Source: CAVZYN01 sp963779515
Lineage (GTDB): Bacteria > Pseudomonadota > Alphaproteobacteria > Rhizobiales > Hyphomicrobiaceae
Assembly (NCBI GenBank): GCA_963779515.1
Contig: CAVZYN010000004.1
Location: forward strand, 1-64,000
Reading direction: 5' to 3'
Length of the DNA: 64,000 bases
The stretch's first letter is position 1; the number at the start of each line of letters is the position of its first letter. A model generated the notes under the pieces. The model searched no databases. It was not told the DNA's origin and saw nothing but the letters and a program-made list of their open reading frames with translations. The position numbers and the translations under genes were made by a program. Positions 17,859 to 26,154 of this stretch are shown here, in pieces.

Positions 17859-18554
17859 ATGGTGTTGCTCGCGCTAGAGACCTGTTTTGGGGCTGTTTCG
17901 GCCGCCGTCCAGTGGACGGATGGTTCGGGGACGGCGCACGTGCGGGCTGCGTATGAAGAGATGGACATCGGGCATGCCGAGCGGTTGATGCCGATGATCC
18001 GGGACGTGATGGCGGATGCACAGCTGGGATTTGCCGATCTCACTGCGTTGGCGGTGACGGTCGGGCCGGGCGGTTTTACGGGATTGCGCGTCGGGGTTTC
18101 AGCGGCGCGAGGACTAGCGCTAGCGGCGGATGTGCCTGTTTACGGGACAACGAGCTTGGCAGTGATCGCGCGGCGGGCGATCGGCGCGCTGGGCGCGGTG
18201 CCGCGCGATCATGGACTAGCCGTTGTGGTCGATGCGCGGCGGGATGCGCTTTATGTGCAGTTCTTTGACGCCGGCGGGCAGGTGGTGTCGGCGCCGCGGT
18301 TGGCGTCGATCGAGGAGGCCGCGGCGCTCGTTTGCGATCAAAAGGTTGTCGCGGTAGGCACTGGCGCGCCGATGTTGGCGGCAGTGGTTGGGCCGTCACT
18401 GAACGTTCAGATGCCACGGTTGCAGCCGGATGCGCGTACGCTCTTGCAGATGATGCCATATCTGCCGCGGCTCGATCCGGTTCAACCTCTTTATCTTCGC
18501 GCGCCTGATGCCAAGCCGCAGGCGGACAAGGCTTTGCCAAGGGCGCACCTATGA
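17859..18554 (+). CDS. tsaB: tRNA threonylcarbamoyladenosine biosynthesis protein TsaB
   Basis: TsaB is the scaffolding partner of TsaD in making t6A at position 37 of ANN-decoding tRNAs. The 231-residue protein has the ASKHA-fold N-terminus (VLLALETCFGAVSAAV) and the family signature VTVGPGGFTGLRVGVSAARGL at about residues 65-85. The C-terminus ends YLRAPDAKPQ. It overlaps rimI by four bases (ATGA), an arrangement very common in this order. Confidence 0.94.
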   Translation: MVLLALETCFGAVSAAVQWTDGSGTAHVRAAYEEMDIGHAERLMPMIRDVMADAQLGFADLTALAVTVGPGGFTGLRVGVSAARGLALAADVPVYGTTSLAVIARRAIGALGAVPRDHGLAVVVDARRDALYVQFFDAGGQVVSAPRLASIEEAAALVCDQKVVAVGTGAPMLAAVVGPSLNVQMPRLQPDARTLLQMMPYLPRLDPVQPLYLRAPDAKPQADKALPRAHL

Positions 18555-19051
18555 CGGACGGATTCAGACCTAAACTCGTGAGCCTGCTGCTGACGGGGCC
18601 GGAGCGCGCCGACGACATCGCGCGATTGCATGCGACGCTGTTCGACGAAGCATGGTCGTCCGAGAGTGTGCGCAAGCTGATGTCGAATTCGGTCTCGATG
18701 GCGATGGTTGCAACGTATGGCGGGCAGAAACAAGTTGTCGGATTTGCGCTCGCGCAGATGGTTGGCGATGAGGCAGAGATATTGACGCTTGGCGTCGCGA
18801 AGCCGGCGCAGCGCCACGGCATCGGGCGGCAATTGGTGGAAGGGCTGGTCAGGTCGGCGCGACGCGCGGAGGTCTATCGCATTTACCTCGATGTGGCGGC
18901 GGACAATGCGGCGGCCATTGCGCTCTATTCGAAGCTCGGCTTCGAGGAAGCAGGGCGCCGCCGCGGGTATTATGTGCGCAAGGGAAGTGCTGCTGTCGAT
19001 GCCGTGTCGTTGTCGCTGACATTGGGACTTCCGGCGGCGCCTGCCGGGTGA
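18551..19051 (+). CDS. rimI: ribosomal-protein-alanine N-acetyltransferase RimI-like
   Basis: The 166-residue GNAT-fold enzyme has the acetyl-CoA motif A region LTLGVAKPAQRHGIGRQLVE (Q/R-x-x-G-x-G/A pattern in QRHGIG) and motif B YSKLGFEEAGRRRGYY. The inferred role is acetylation of the N-terminal alanine of ribosomal protein S18, based on linkage to tsaB; the acceptor cannot be proven from sequence. It is translationally coupled to tsaB. Confidence 0.9.
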   Translation: MTDGFRPKLVSLLLTGPERADDIARLHATLFDEAWSSESVRKLMSNSVSMAMVATYGGQKQVVGFALAQMVGDEAEILTLGVAKPAQRHGIGRQLVEGLVRSARRAEVYRIYLDVAADNAAAIALYSKLGFEEAGRRRGYYVRKGSAAVDAVSLSLTLGLPAAPAG

Positions 19052-19155
19052 GGCCGCAAATGGATCAATCGGCTCCCGTAGACGCGACCAAGGTGCTCTC
19101 CTATAAGGCGCCGATGAGCAGACCGCTTCGCATCACCAGGACTTTCTGAGACGCC

Positions 19156-19596
19156 ATGGCGCAACGCCCACCTGCGGATGTGAACCGGATCGAGCGCCAG
19201 TGCGCCGAGCAGGGCCTCAGAATGACCGGGCAGCGCCGGATCATAGCGCGCGTTCTTTCGGCGGCAGTCGATCATCCGAGCGTCGATGAGGTGTATGCGC
19301 GGGCGAACGCGGAAGATCCGAAGATCTCGCTTTCGACGGTGTATCGGACGCTGAAGATCTTTTCGGAGAGGGGCATTCTCGAGCGGCATGCCTTCGGGAC
19401 TGGACGCGGGCGCTATGAGCAAGCGCATCGCGAGCATCACGATCATCTGATCGACATCGAGACGGGGCGTGTGATGGAATTTCGCGACGAGGATATCGAG
19501 AAGATCCAGGAGCGGATCGCGCGCGAACTCGGGTTCACGCTGGTTGGGCATCGGCTGGAGCTTTATGGTGTGCCGGTGAAGAAGAAGCCAAAGTAG
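19156..19596 (+). CDS. Fur family metal regulator (Fur/Mur type)
   Basis: A 146-residue Fur-fold repressor. The winged helix (residues about 15-85) includes LRMTGQRRIIARVL and ISLSTVYRTLKIFSERG. The dimerisation domain has the metal-binding HREHHDHLIDIETG motif, and no CxxC zinc site is present. In Hyphomicrobiales the Fur orthologue at this locus is usually Mur, the manganese-responsive repressor, so manganese control is more likely than iron. The position between rimI and miaB is conserved. I see no clear MRS or Fur box upstream. Confidence 0.9.
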   Translation: MAQRPPADVNRIERQCAEQGLRMTGQRRIIARVLSAAVDHPSVDEVYARANAEDPKISLSTVYRTLKIFSERGILERHAFGTGRGRYEQAHREHHDHLIDIETGRVMEFRDEDIEKIQERIARELGFTLVGHRLELYGVPVKKKPK

Positions 19597-19608
19597 TCGA
19601 GAGAAGAC

Positions 19609-21093
19609 GTGCAGGACACCGTTGATAAATCGACGACCGCTAATCAAGGCGAGGCTGGCGCTGACCAGACCCGCAAGGTCTACGTGCGCACTTTCGGCTG
19701 TCAGATGAATGTCTATGACAGCGAACGCATCACGGAGGGGCTGGCGCTCAAGGGCTACACGGAGACGGCGGATCTCGCGGACGCGGACGTCGTGGTGCTG
19801 AATACCTGCCATATTCGCGAGAAGGCGGCCGATAAGGTCTATTCGGATCTCGGGCGGATCAAGGACATCAAGGCGGAGCGGGCGGCGCGCGGCCAAAAGA
19901 CGGTTGTGACGGTGGCGGGTTGCGTTGCGCAGGCGGAGGGCGCCGAAATCCAGCGGCGCGTTCCGGCGGTCGATCTCGTGATCGGGCCGCAGAGCTACCA
20001 CAAGCTGCCGGATATGGTGGCGGGCGTCCAGATGGATGCAAAACGCCGCACGGAAACGGAGTTTCCCGAGGACGAGAAGTTCCGTCATTTGCCGGAACGT
20101 ATGGCGCCGAAGGGGTTCAGCGCGTTTCTGACGGTGCAGGAAGGTTGCGACAAGTTTTGCACTTTCTGCGTGGTGCCGTACACGCGCGGCGCCGAATACT
20201 CCCGCAGCGTCGTGGATATCGAGAAAGAAGCGCGGCGGCTGGTGTCCGGAGGCGTGCGGGAGCTGACGTTGCTCGGGCAGAACGTCAATGCCTATCACGG
20301 GACCGGGCCTGACGGATCGTCTTGGTCATTGGCGCAGCTGGTGCGGCATCTCGCGGCGATTCCAGACCTCGCGCGGCTCAGATACACGACGAGCCACCCG
20401 CGTGATATGGCGGAAGACTTGATCACCGCGCACGCCGAAGAACCCAAACTTATGCCGTTTCTGCACTTGCCGGTGCAGTCGGGTTCGGATCGCATCCTGG
20501 CGGCGATGAACCGGCGGCATACGGTCGAGGATTTCCGCGGGATCGTGGCACGGGTTCGCGCGGCGCAGCCGGATCTCGCGTTGTCGTCGGATTTCATCGT
20601 CGGTTTTCCTGGCGAGACGGATGCCGAGTTCGAGGCGACGATGGCGCTGGTCAAGGAGATGGGATTCGCGCAATCCTATTCGTTCAAGTACAGCGCCCGG
20701 CCTGGAACGCCGGCGTCCGATATCGAGGGGCAATTGCCGGAGGATCTCAAGACTGAGCGGCTGGTGCGTTTGCAGGCGCTGTTGTGGTCCGAGCAAACGG
20801 CGTTCAACAAGCGGTGTGTCGGACAATCGTTCCCAGTGTTGTTTGAAAAGCTCGGACGCAATGCGGGGCAGCTGATCGGGCGTTCGCCCTACTTGCAGTC
20901 GGTTCACGCGGAGGCGGGGCCGGGGCTGCTCGGGAAAATGGTGACGGTGCGAATCGCGAGTGCAAGCCAGAACAGTCTCAAAGGCGTCGTGATTGGTGGG
21001 CTTCGATCACGCGGCGGGCGGTTGAACCGCGGGGTGTGGTGGTTTACCAATTGTGGGCGGCATGCGTGCCGAGGAGGGTCAGCGGAAGCAGGA
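19609..21093 (+). CDS. miaB: tRNA-2-methylthio-N6-dimethylallyladenosine synthase MiaB (runs in frame into PhoH)
   Basis: MiaB is a radical-SAM methylthiotransferase that converts i6A37 to ms2i6A37. The UPF0004 domain begins VYVRTFGCQMNVYDSER. The radical-SAM cluster motif is CDKFCTFCVVPYTRG (CxxxCxxC), followed by the TRAM domain ending near TVRIASASQNSLKGVV. The start is GTG 19609 after a GAGAGAAGA site. No stop codon separates this frame from phoH: translation continues through about 30 residues of unlikely composition (WWFTNCGRHACRGGS) into the PhoH ATG at 21094. A single-base shift near 20990 would reach a TGA at about 21028, so the missing stop may be an indel. The end given is therefore nominal. 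Confidence 0.93.
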
Positions 21094-22074
21094 ATGGGCA
21101 AATCCCCAAAAGCGGCCAATAACGCGACGCGTGTCGTCGTGCCTTTTGACGACAACCGTCATTTGACGCGGGTGCTGGGCGAGTACGATGCGCACTTGGC
21201 ACTCATCGAAGAGCGGCTCGGCGTTACGGCGCAAGCGCACGGAAATGTCGTAACGCTGACGGGACCGGCGGACGCCTGCAATACGGCGCGCGGCGTCCTG
21301 GAAAAACTCTATCATCGCGTCAGCACGGGCGAGGCGATCAGCAAAGGCGACGTGGACGGTCTGATCCGCCACAAGGACGCCGATGGAAAAGCGACTGGCA
21401 GCGTCGCGCAGATCCGCACACGCCGGAAAGCGGTCAATGCGCGGACGCAGATGCAGAGCGCCTATATTCGTGCGCTTGAACAAGTCGATCTGGTCTTTGG
21501 CGTCGGGCCGGCGGGTACCGGCAAGACCTATCTCGCGGTAGCGTTCGCGGCGCAGTGTCTCGAGCGCGGCGAAGTGGAGCGCATTATTCTCTCGCGGCCC
21601 GCGGTCGAGGCCGGTGAGCGGCTTGGCTTTTTGCCGGGAGATTTGAAAGAGAAGGTCGATCCTTATCTGCGACCGCTCTATGACGCGCTCTACGATGTGT
21701 TGCCGCCTGAAAAGGTGGAGCGGGATCTGTTGGCGGGTGTCATCGAGATCGCGCCGCTGGCGTTCATGCGCGGGCGGACGCTGGCGCATTCATTCGTCAT
21801 TCTCGACGAGGCGCAGAACACGACGACGATGCAGATGAAGATGTTTCTGACCCGTCTGGGCGAAGGGTCGAAGATGGTGGTGACGGGCGATCCGTCGCAG
21901 ATCGATTTGCCGCCCGGGCAGAAGTCGGGCCTCGAGGACGCCGTACGGCTCTTGCGCGACGTGAACGGGATCCAGGAGATCCGCTTCACGGGGGGCGATG
22001 TGGTCCGGCGCGATCTCGTCGCCAAGATCGTCGCGGCCTACGAAAAAGCCGAGAAGGCCGATAAAGCAAAGTGA
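21094..22074 (+). CDS. PhoH family protein (PhoL/YbeZ-type P-loop ATPase)
   Basis: The region encodes 326 residues of a YbeZ-type PhoH protein. An N-terminal KH-like part precedes Walker A in VGPAGTGKTYLAVAF and Walker B in FVILDEAQNTTTMQMKMFL. The linked YbeY endoribonuclease gene follows directly, and the pair acts with ribosome quality control in other bacteria. The start at ATG 21094 is supported by a purine-rich GGAAGCAGGA just upstream. It is in the same frame as miaB with no stop between, so the product might also be made as the C-terminal half of an 821-residue fusion. The stop overlaps the ybeY start (TGATG). Confidence 0.93.
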   Translation: MGKSPKAANNATRVVVPFDDNRHLTRVLGEYDAHLALIEERLGVTAQAHGNVVTLTGPADACNTARGVLEKLYHRVSTGEAISKGDVDGLIRHKDADGKATGSVAQIRTRRKAVNARTQMQSAYIRALEQVDLVFGVGPAGTGKTYLAVAFAAQCLERGEVERIILSRPAVEAGERLGFLPGDLKEKVDPYLRPLYDALYDVLPPEKVERDLLAGVIEIAPLAFMRGRTLAHSFVILDEAQNTTTMQMKMFLTRLGEGSKMVVTGDPSQIDLPPGQKSGLEDAVRLLRDVNGIQEIRFTGGDVVRRDLVAKIVAAYEKAEKADKAK

Positions 22075-22617
22075 TGCCGGACCAGCGCGATAGTGCCGCT
22101 CAGATGGAAGTTTCCGAGGCCGATCCGGAACCCGAGCCAATACGTGCGTTCGACGTGCTGGTCGAGGATCGCGGCTGGGTACTGTTTGGCGATTTGGACG
22201 GTTTAGTCGGCGCGGTGGTTGATACCCTGGCGGCGCATGATCCAAGAGTTCGGCGGCGCGGGTGTCTCGTTTGTGCTCTCGAACGACGCCGCGGTGCGTG
22301 AGATGAACCGTACCTGGCGCGGGCAGGACAAGCCAACGAACGTGCTGTCGTTTCCGTTCGAGCCGCCAGTCGGGATGCCCGATGCCGAGCCCTATCTCGG
22401 CGACGTCGTTTTGGCGCTGGAAACCGTCGACAGAGAAGCGGCCGATTTGGGGATTTCAGGGGCGCATCATCTGCAACACCTCGTGCTGCATGGGCTGCTG
22501 CACCTTCTCGGCTTCGATCACGAGACCGCCGCAGAGGCGCAGCGCATGGAGTGGCTGGAGACTAAGCTGCTCGCGGGGCTGGGGATTGCCGATCCTTACG
22601 CTGGCTCGGAACTATGA
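22074..22617 (+). CDS. ybeY: endoribonuclease YbeY, frameshifted at about 22244
   Basis: YbeY is the zinc-dependent RNase of 16S rRNA maturation and ribosome quality control. The frame from ATG 22074 gives a normal N-terminus (AFDVLVEDRGW, VVDTLAAHDP). The +1 frame then gives FGGAGVSFVLSND, RGQDKPTNVLSFPFEPP and the zinc motif HGLLHLLGFDH to the stop at 22617. Removing one A of the pair at 22244-22245 restores HDPEFGGAG and a 180-residue protein. The gene is important in most bacteria, so a sequencing indel is more likely than loss. It overlaps phoH by one base. Confidence 0.88.
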
Positions 22618-22647
22618 TGCGCCGGAATTTGCACCGATGAGAGGCAG

Positions 22648-23709
22648 ATGAGTACCGACTCTCCAAATGGAAAAGACGCAGACCGGTCGCCGTCACGCGA
22701 CGAGACTGGTCCCGTCGGCTGGCTGACGGCGCTCAAAACGCGGCTCGGTCTGCCGGGCGGTCAGACGCTGCGCGAAACGCTGGAGCAATCCCTCAAGGGT
22801 GCCGAGCCCTCAGAAGCGATCTCTGTCGAAGAGCGCGAGATGATGTTGCGGACGCTCAGGTTCGGTGCGCTGCGAGTCGCTGATCTGATGGTGCCGCGCG
22901 CCGACATCATTGCGTTGGATGAAAGCGAACCGGTGCAAGAACTGCTGCGGCTGTTCGATGAGGCGGGTGTTTCACGGATCCCGCTGTTCCGGGAGACGCT
23001 CGATGATCCGCGCGGCATGATCCACATCAAGGATCTCATGCGCTGGATGATCGGTGACGCGCTTGGCCGTCCGGCGATGGAAGGAACGGTCGTGCGCGGC
23101 GGGGCCAAGCCTGCCGTTTTGACGGAGCGGCCGGGTGTTGAAGCAGCGTCAACTTCGAAGCCGATGCCCGAGTTGGGGCGTGTTGATCTTTCGAAATCGA
23201 TATCGTCGATGAAGGTGCGGCGGCAAGTGCTCTATGTGCCGCCGTCGATGCCGGCGATGAACCTCCTCATCCGAATGCAGACTACGCGGGTGCACATGGC
23301 GCTGGTGGTGGATGAGTATGGCGGCACCGAAGGGCTGGTGACGATCGAAGACCTGGTCGAGCAGATCGTCGGTGAAATCGAGGATGAACATGACGAGGCG
23401 GAGGTGGCAAACATCTCCAATGATCCGAAACTGGGTCTGGTTGCGGCTGCGCGAACGCCGGTGAAGGAGCTGGAGCAGCATATGGGTGTGACGCTGCTGA
23501 AGCCGGATGAGGTTTCAGAAATCGATACGCTCGGCGGCCTCGTGTTCTCAATGGTCGGGCGGGTGCCAACGCGCGGCGAGATCCTGAGGCATTCTTCGGG
23601 TGTCGAATTCGAGGTGCTCGATGCGGATGCACGGCGGGTGAAAAAGTTGCGTATCCATGCGGATAGGGCGGCGGCCATCGCCGCGGGACAGTCCGGGGCG
23701 GCGCCTTGA
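22648..23709 (+). CDS. CorC/HlyC-type transporter-associated protein with CBS domains
   Basis: The 353-residue soluble protein has two CBS domains (about residues 75-130 with VADLMVPRADIIALDESEP, and about 190-250 with VVDEYGGTEGLVTIEDLVEQIVGE) and a C-terminal CorC_HlyC domain (about 265-340). The N-terminal membrane DUF21 domain of HlyC/CorB is absent, which gives the YbeX/CorC form. The family is linked to Mg2+/Co2+ efflux and, at this locus, to ribosome and phoH-ybeY functions. It sits between ybeY and lnt, the conserved ybeZ-ybeY-ybeX-lnt order. Confidence 0.92.
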   Translation: MSTDSPNGKDADRSPSRDETGPVGWLTALKTRLGLPGGQTLRETLEQSLKGAEPSEAISVEEREMMLRTLRFGALRVADLMVPRADIIALDESEPVQELLRLFDEAGVSRIPLFRETLDDPRGMIHIKDLMRWMIGDALGRPAMEGTVVRGGAKPAVLTERPGVEAASTSKPMPELGRVDLSKSISSMKVRRQVLYVPPSMPAMNLLIRMQTTRVHMALVVDEYGGTEGLVTIEDLVEQIVGEIEDEHDEAEVANISNDPKLGLVAAARTPVKELEQHMGVTLLKPDEVSEIDTLGGLVFSMVGRVPTRGEILRHSSGVEFEVLDADARRVKKLRIHADRAAAIAAGQSGAAP

Positions 23710-23770
23710 TCGATGGCCGGGCCCGATGTGGCCGGTGTCCACCGCTGCCGACACCAGCTCCGGAACGCAG

Positions 23771-25417
23771 ATGAGTATGCTGAAACGCAGTGTCAGCAGG
23801 GTGACGGGCGCGGCAGGATGGCGGCGCGCCGGGCTGCTGTTCGCGGTTGGCGCACTGTCGATGCTGGCGTTCGCGCCGTTTCATGTCTGGCCAGTGTTGT
23901 GGCTGACGTTGCCGGTATTGGTGTGGTCTATCGATGGCGTCGTTGCCGGCGGCGAAAGAGCTCGGCGGGGCCACCGCGGTGACCTCGTCGCGGCGATCAC
24001 CGGCTGGTGGTTTGGGTTCGGTTATTTCTTCGCTGGTTTGTTTTGGATCGGGGAAGCGTTTCTGGTGGAGGCCGAGGTTTTTGCTTGGGCGCTGCCATTC
24101 GCCGTGACGCTGTTGCCGGCTGGGTTGGCGCTGTTTTTTGCAACAGCAACGGCGGTTGCATCGCGGTACTGGTCCGGAGATTTCCGGCGTGTGGTGGTGC
24201 TTGCGATTGCGCTTGCCTGCGCCGAGTGGCTGCGCGGGCACGTACTCAGCGGGTTTCCATGGAATGTTCTCGGCTATGCCCTGACGTCGCCATTGCCGCT
24301 GATGCAAACGGCTGCATGGGTAAGCATCTATACGCTGACGTTTGTGGTGGTGGTCGTATTTGCGGGGCCGCTTATTCTGGCGGCGAACCGAGAAGCTGAT
24401 GGCGGTCGATGGCCGTGGGCCGGAGCGGCGGCTTTGGCGGTGCTACCCATTGCGTTTCTGTGGACCGCAGGAGAGATGCGGCTCAAGCAGACACCGCCGG
24501 TTCCCATCGCGGGGGTGCGGTTACGGATCGTGCAGCCGAGCATTCCGCAGCGAGAGAAATGGCAGGCACAGCATCAACGGCGGAATTTCGACATTCATCT
24601 CGATTTATCGCGCCGCGAGGTGCCGGGTGCGGACGGGCCGATCACGCACATCATTTGGCCGGAGGCGGCAATGCCGTTCGCGCCGCTGGCGGTTCCGGCG
24701 GCGCTGGCTGCGATCAGCGATCTGGTGGGGCCGAGCACATATCTGATCAGCGGTGCGCTGCGCTTCGAGAACGCAGAAATTCCCAAGCAGCGCCAGGTTT
24801 TCAATAGCCTGATGGTGTTTGCTGCCGGCGGGTCACTTGCTGCGCTCTATGACAAGAACCATCTGGTGCCATTCGGCGAGTATCTACCTCTGCAACCGGT
24901 GCTCGAGGCGGTGGGTGTGACGCAGCTCGTGCGGATGCCGGGCGGATTTGCTTCGGGCGCGCGGCCACGGCCGTTGATGCGGGTTCCAGGCTTGCCGCCG
25001 GTTTCACCCCTGGTTTGCTACGAAGCGATTTTTCCGGGTGCTATCGTGCAGGGTCCGGAGCGGCCGGGCCTGATGATCAATGTTACGAATGACGGCTGGT
25101 TTGGACGGATGACTGGGCCGTATCAGCATCTGCATCAAGCACGGGTCCGGGCCGTCGAAGAGGGCGTGCCTATGATCCGCGCCGCGAACAACGGCGTATC
25201 TGCAGTCGTCGACGCATATGGCCGCGTGCTCGACAGGTTGGAATTAGACGAGCGGGGCGCAATCGATTCGGCATTGCCCGGCGCGGTGCAACAGCCATTC
25301 ACGTCACGATTCGGCGAGGGTGCGTTCGTGGCACTTGTTCTCGGCACGGTCGGAATCCTTACGGTTTTGGGCAGGAAAGTGTCGCCGAAGGATAATGTTC
25401 ATCGTCCATTCCGTTAA
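23771..25417 (+). CDS. lnt: apolipoprotein N-acyltransferase
   Basis: Lnt adds the third acyl chain to the N-terminal Cys of lipoproteins in the periplasmic leaflet of the inner membrane. The 548-residue protein has an N-terminal set of about six membrane segments (from GLLFAVGALSMLAFAPF) and a C-terminal nitrilase domain. The catalytic Glu is in HIIWPEAAMPF, Lys in YDKNHLVPFGEYLPL, and Cys in LVCYEAIFPG. One further membrane helix is at the C-terminus. The start at ATG 23771 (MSMLKRSVSRV) is chosen because upstream codons overlap corC and lack membrane character. In Sinorhizobium the orthologue is actA, an acid-tolerance gene. Confidence 0.95.
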   Translation: MSMLKRSVSRVTGAAGWRRAGLLFAVGALSMLAFAPFHVWPVLWLTLPVLVWSIDGVVAGGERARRGHRGDLVAAITGWWFGFGYFFAGLFWIGEAFLVEAEVFAWALPFAVTLLPAGLALFFATATAVASRYWSGDFRRVVVLAIALACAEWLRGHVLSGFPWNVLGYALTSPLPLMQTAAWVSIYTLTFVVVVVFAGPLILAANREADGGRWPWAGAAALAVLPIAFLWTAGEMRLKQTPPVPIAGVRLRIVQPSIPQREKWQAQHQRRNFDIHLDLSRREVPGADGPITHIIWPEAAMPFAPLAVPAALAAISDLVGPSTYLISGALRFENAEIPKQRQVFNSLMVFAAGGSLAALYDKNHLVPFGEYLPLQPVLEAVGVTQLVRMPGGFASGARPRPLMRVPGLPPVSPLVCYEAIFPGAIVQGPERPGLMINVTNDGWFGRMTGPYQHLHQARVRAVEEGVPMIRAANNGVSAVVDAYGRVLDRLELDERGAIDSALPGAVQQPFTSRFGEGAFVALVLGTVGILTVLGRKVSPKDNVHRPFR

Positions 25418-25464
25418 GTATGTGAATTGCACAAGAGTTTGGTAGCCAATTGGTCGTCGGCCGG

Positions 25465-25506
25465 TTGACGCTGGTACCAAGATGCACCTAGGAATTGTAC
25501 CAACAT
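25465..25506 (+). promoter_or_regulatory. possible phrR promoter with direct-repeat operator
   Basis: TTGACG (25465-25470) and TAGGAA (about 25489-25494) could be -35 and -10 elements with an 18-base spacer. Two similar blocks, TGGTACCAAGAT (25472-25483) and TTGTACCAACAT (25495-25506), overlap this region and could bind the downstream XRE regulator. Pattern only. Confidence 0.3.
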
Positions 25507-25531
25507 TTAGACAGATTGGCGGCACTGACCC

Positions 25532-25987
25532 ATGGCGGCATCCGAAGACTACGCACACGAACCCGAAGCCGAAGAACGAAGCTCGCGACGGCCAAATCCG
25601 GTCGATATTCATGTCGGCAGCCGCGTGCGGTTGCGGCGCATGATGCTGGGGATGAGTCAGGAAAAGCTCGGCGAGCGCTTGGGCCTCACGTTTCAGCAGG
25701 TGCAGAAGTACGAAAAAGGCATCAATCGCATCGGTGCGAGCCGATTGTTCGATCTGGCGCAGGTTTTGGCAGTGCCGGTTCAGTTCTTCTACGAAGAAGC
25801 GCCGGTGTCCGAGGCAAAGTCGACGCCGGGCTTCGCCGAGCAGTCCTCTGAGAGCCACATCGTCGAATTTCTCAACAGCCGCGAGGGCTTGGACCTCAAT
25901 AAATCGTTTGTGCGCATTGCTGATGCGCGCGTTCGCCGTTCAATTGTCGAACTGGTCCGTAGCCTGGCCGGTGAAAAGCCCGGTTGA
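25532..25987 (+). CDS. phrR: XRE-family helix-turn-helix regulator, PhrR-like
   Basis: The 151-residue protein has a Cro/CI-type HTH at residues about 28-85 (LRRMMLGMSQEKLGERLGLT, then QVQKYEKGINRIGASRLFDL) and a short C-terminal tail with conserved FVRIADARVRRSIVELVRSL. The position directly after lnt matches actA-phrR of Sinorhizobium medicae, where phrR is induced by low pH. The orthology and any acid response are inferred from that linkage. It precedes metK by 167 bases. Confidence 0.82.
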   Translation: MAASEDYAHEPEAEERSSRRPNPVDIHVGSRVRLRRMMLGMSQEKLGERLGLTFQQVQKYEKGINRIGASRLFDLAQVLAVPVQFFYEEAPVSEAKSTPGFAEQSSESHIVEFLNSREGLDLNKSFVRIADARVRRSIVELVRSLAGEKPG

Positions 25988-26047
25988 ACGGTTGTTCAAT
26001 AGGGCGGTTCGCGGGTTTTGGGCATTCCCGAGGCGCGTCTGATCGCG

Positions 26048-26072
26048 GCGATCGGAGTTGTTAGCCGATCGC
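26048..26072 (+). other. perfect stem-loop between phrR and metK
   Basis: GCGATCGG (26048-26055) and CCGATCGC (26065-26072) form an 8-base perfect stem with a 9-base loop. No T run follows, so it is not a classic terminator. It may be part of the metK leader. I could not match it to a known SAM riboswitch. Confidence 0.4.
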
Positions 26073-26154
26073 GGCCGGTGCCTTGACCCTCGCGGAAAAG
26101 ACTGCAAGAACGCGCGCGACTTGTAGCTCCTAGCTCCTTTTTCGAGGGTTTCCC

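Noticed and set aside
19060..19149. 29-codon plus-strand frame between rimI and fur/mur
   Set aside because: Too short and without a ribosome binding site or known homologue.
18970..20298. 442-codon minus-strand frame opposite fur and miaB
   Set aside because: It spans two clear genes on the other strand and has no motif.
25988..26154. SAM riboswitch before metK
   Set aside because: The stem-loop found does not fit SAM-I, SAM-II or SAM-V features by eye, so it is listed only as an unknown structure.
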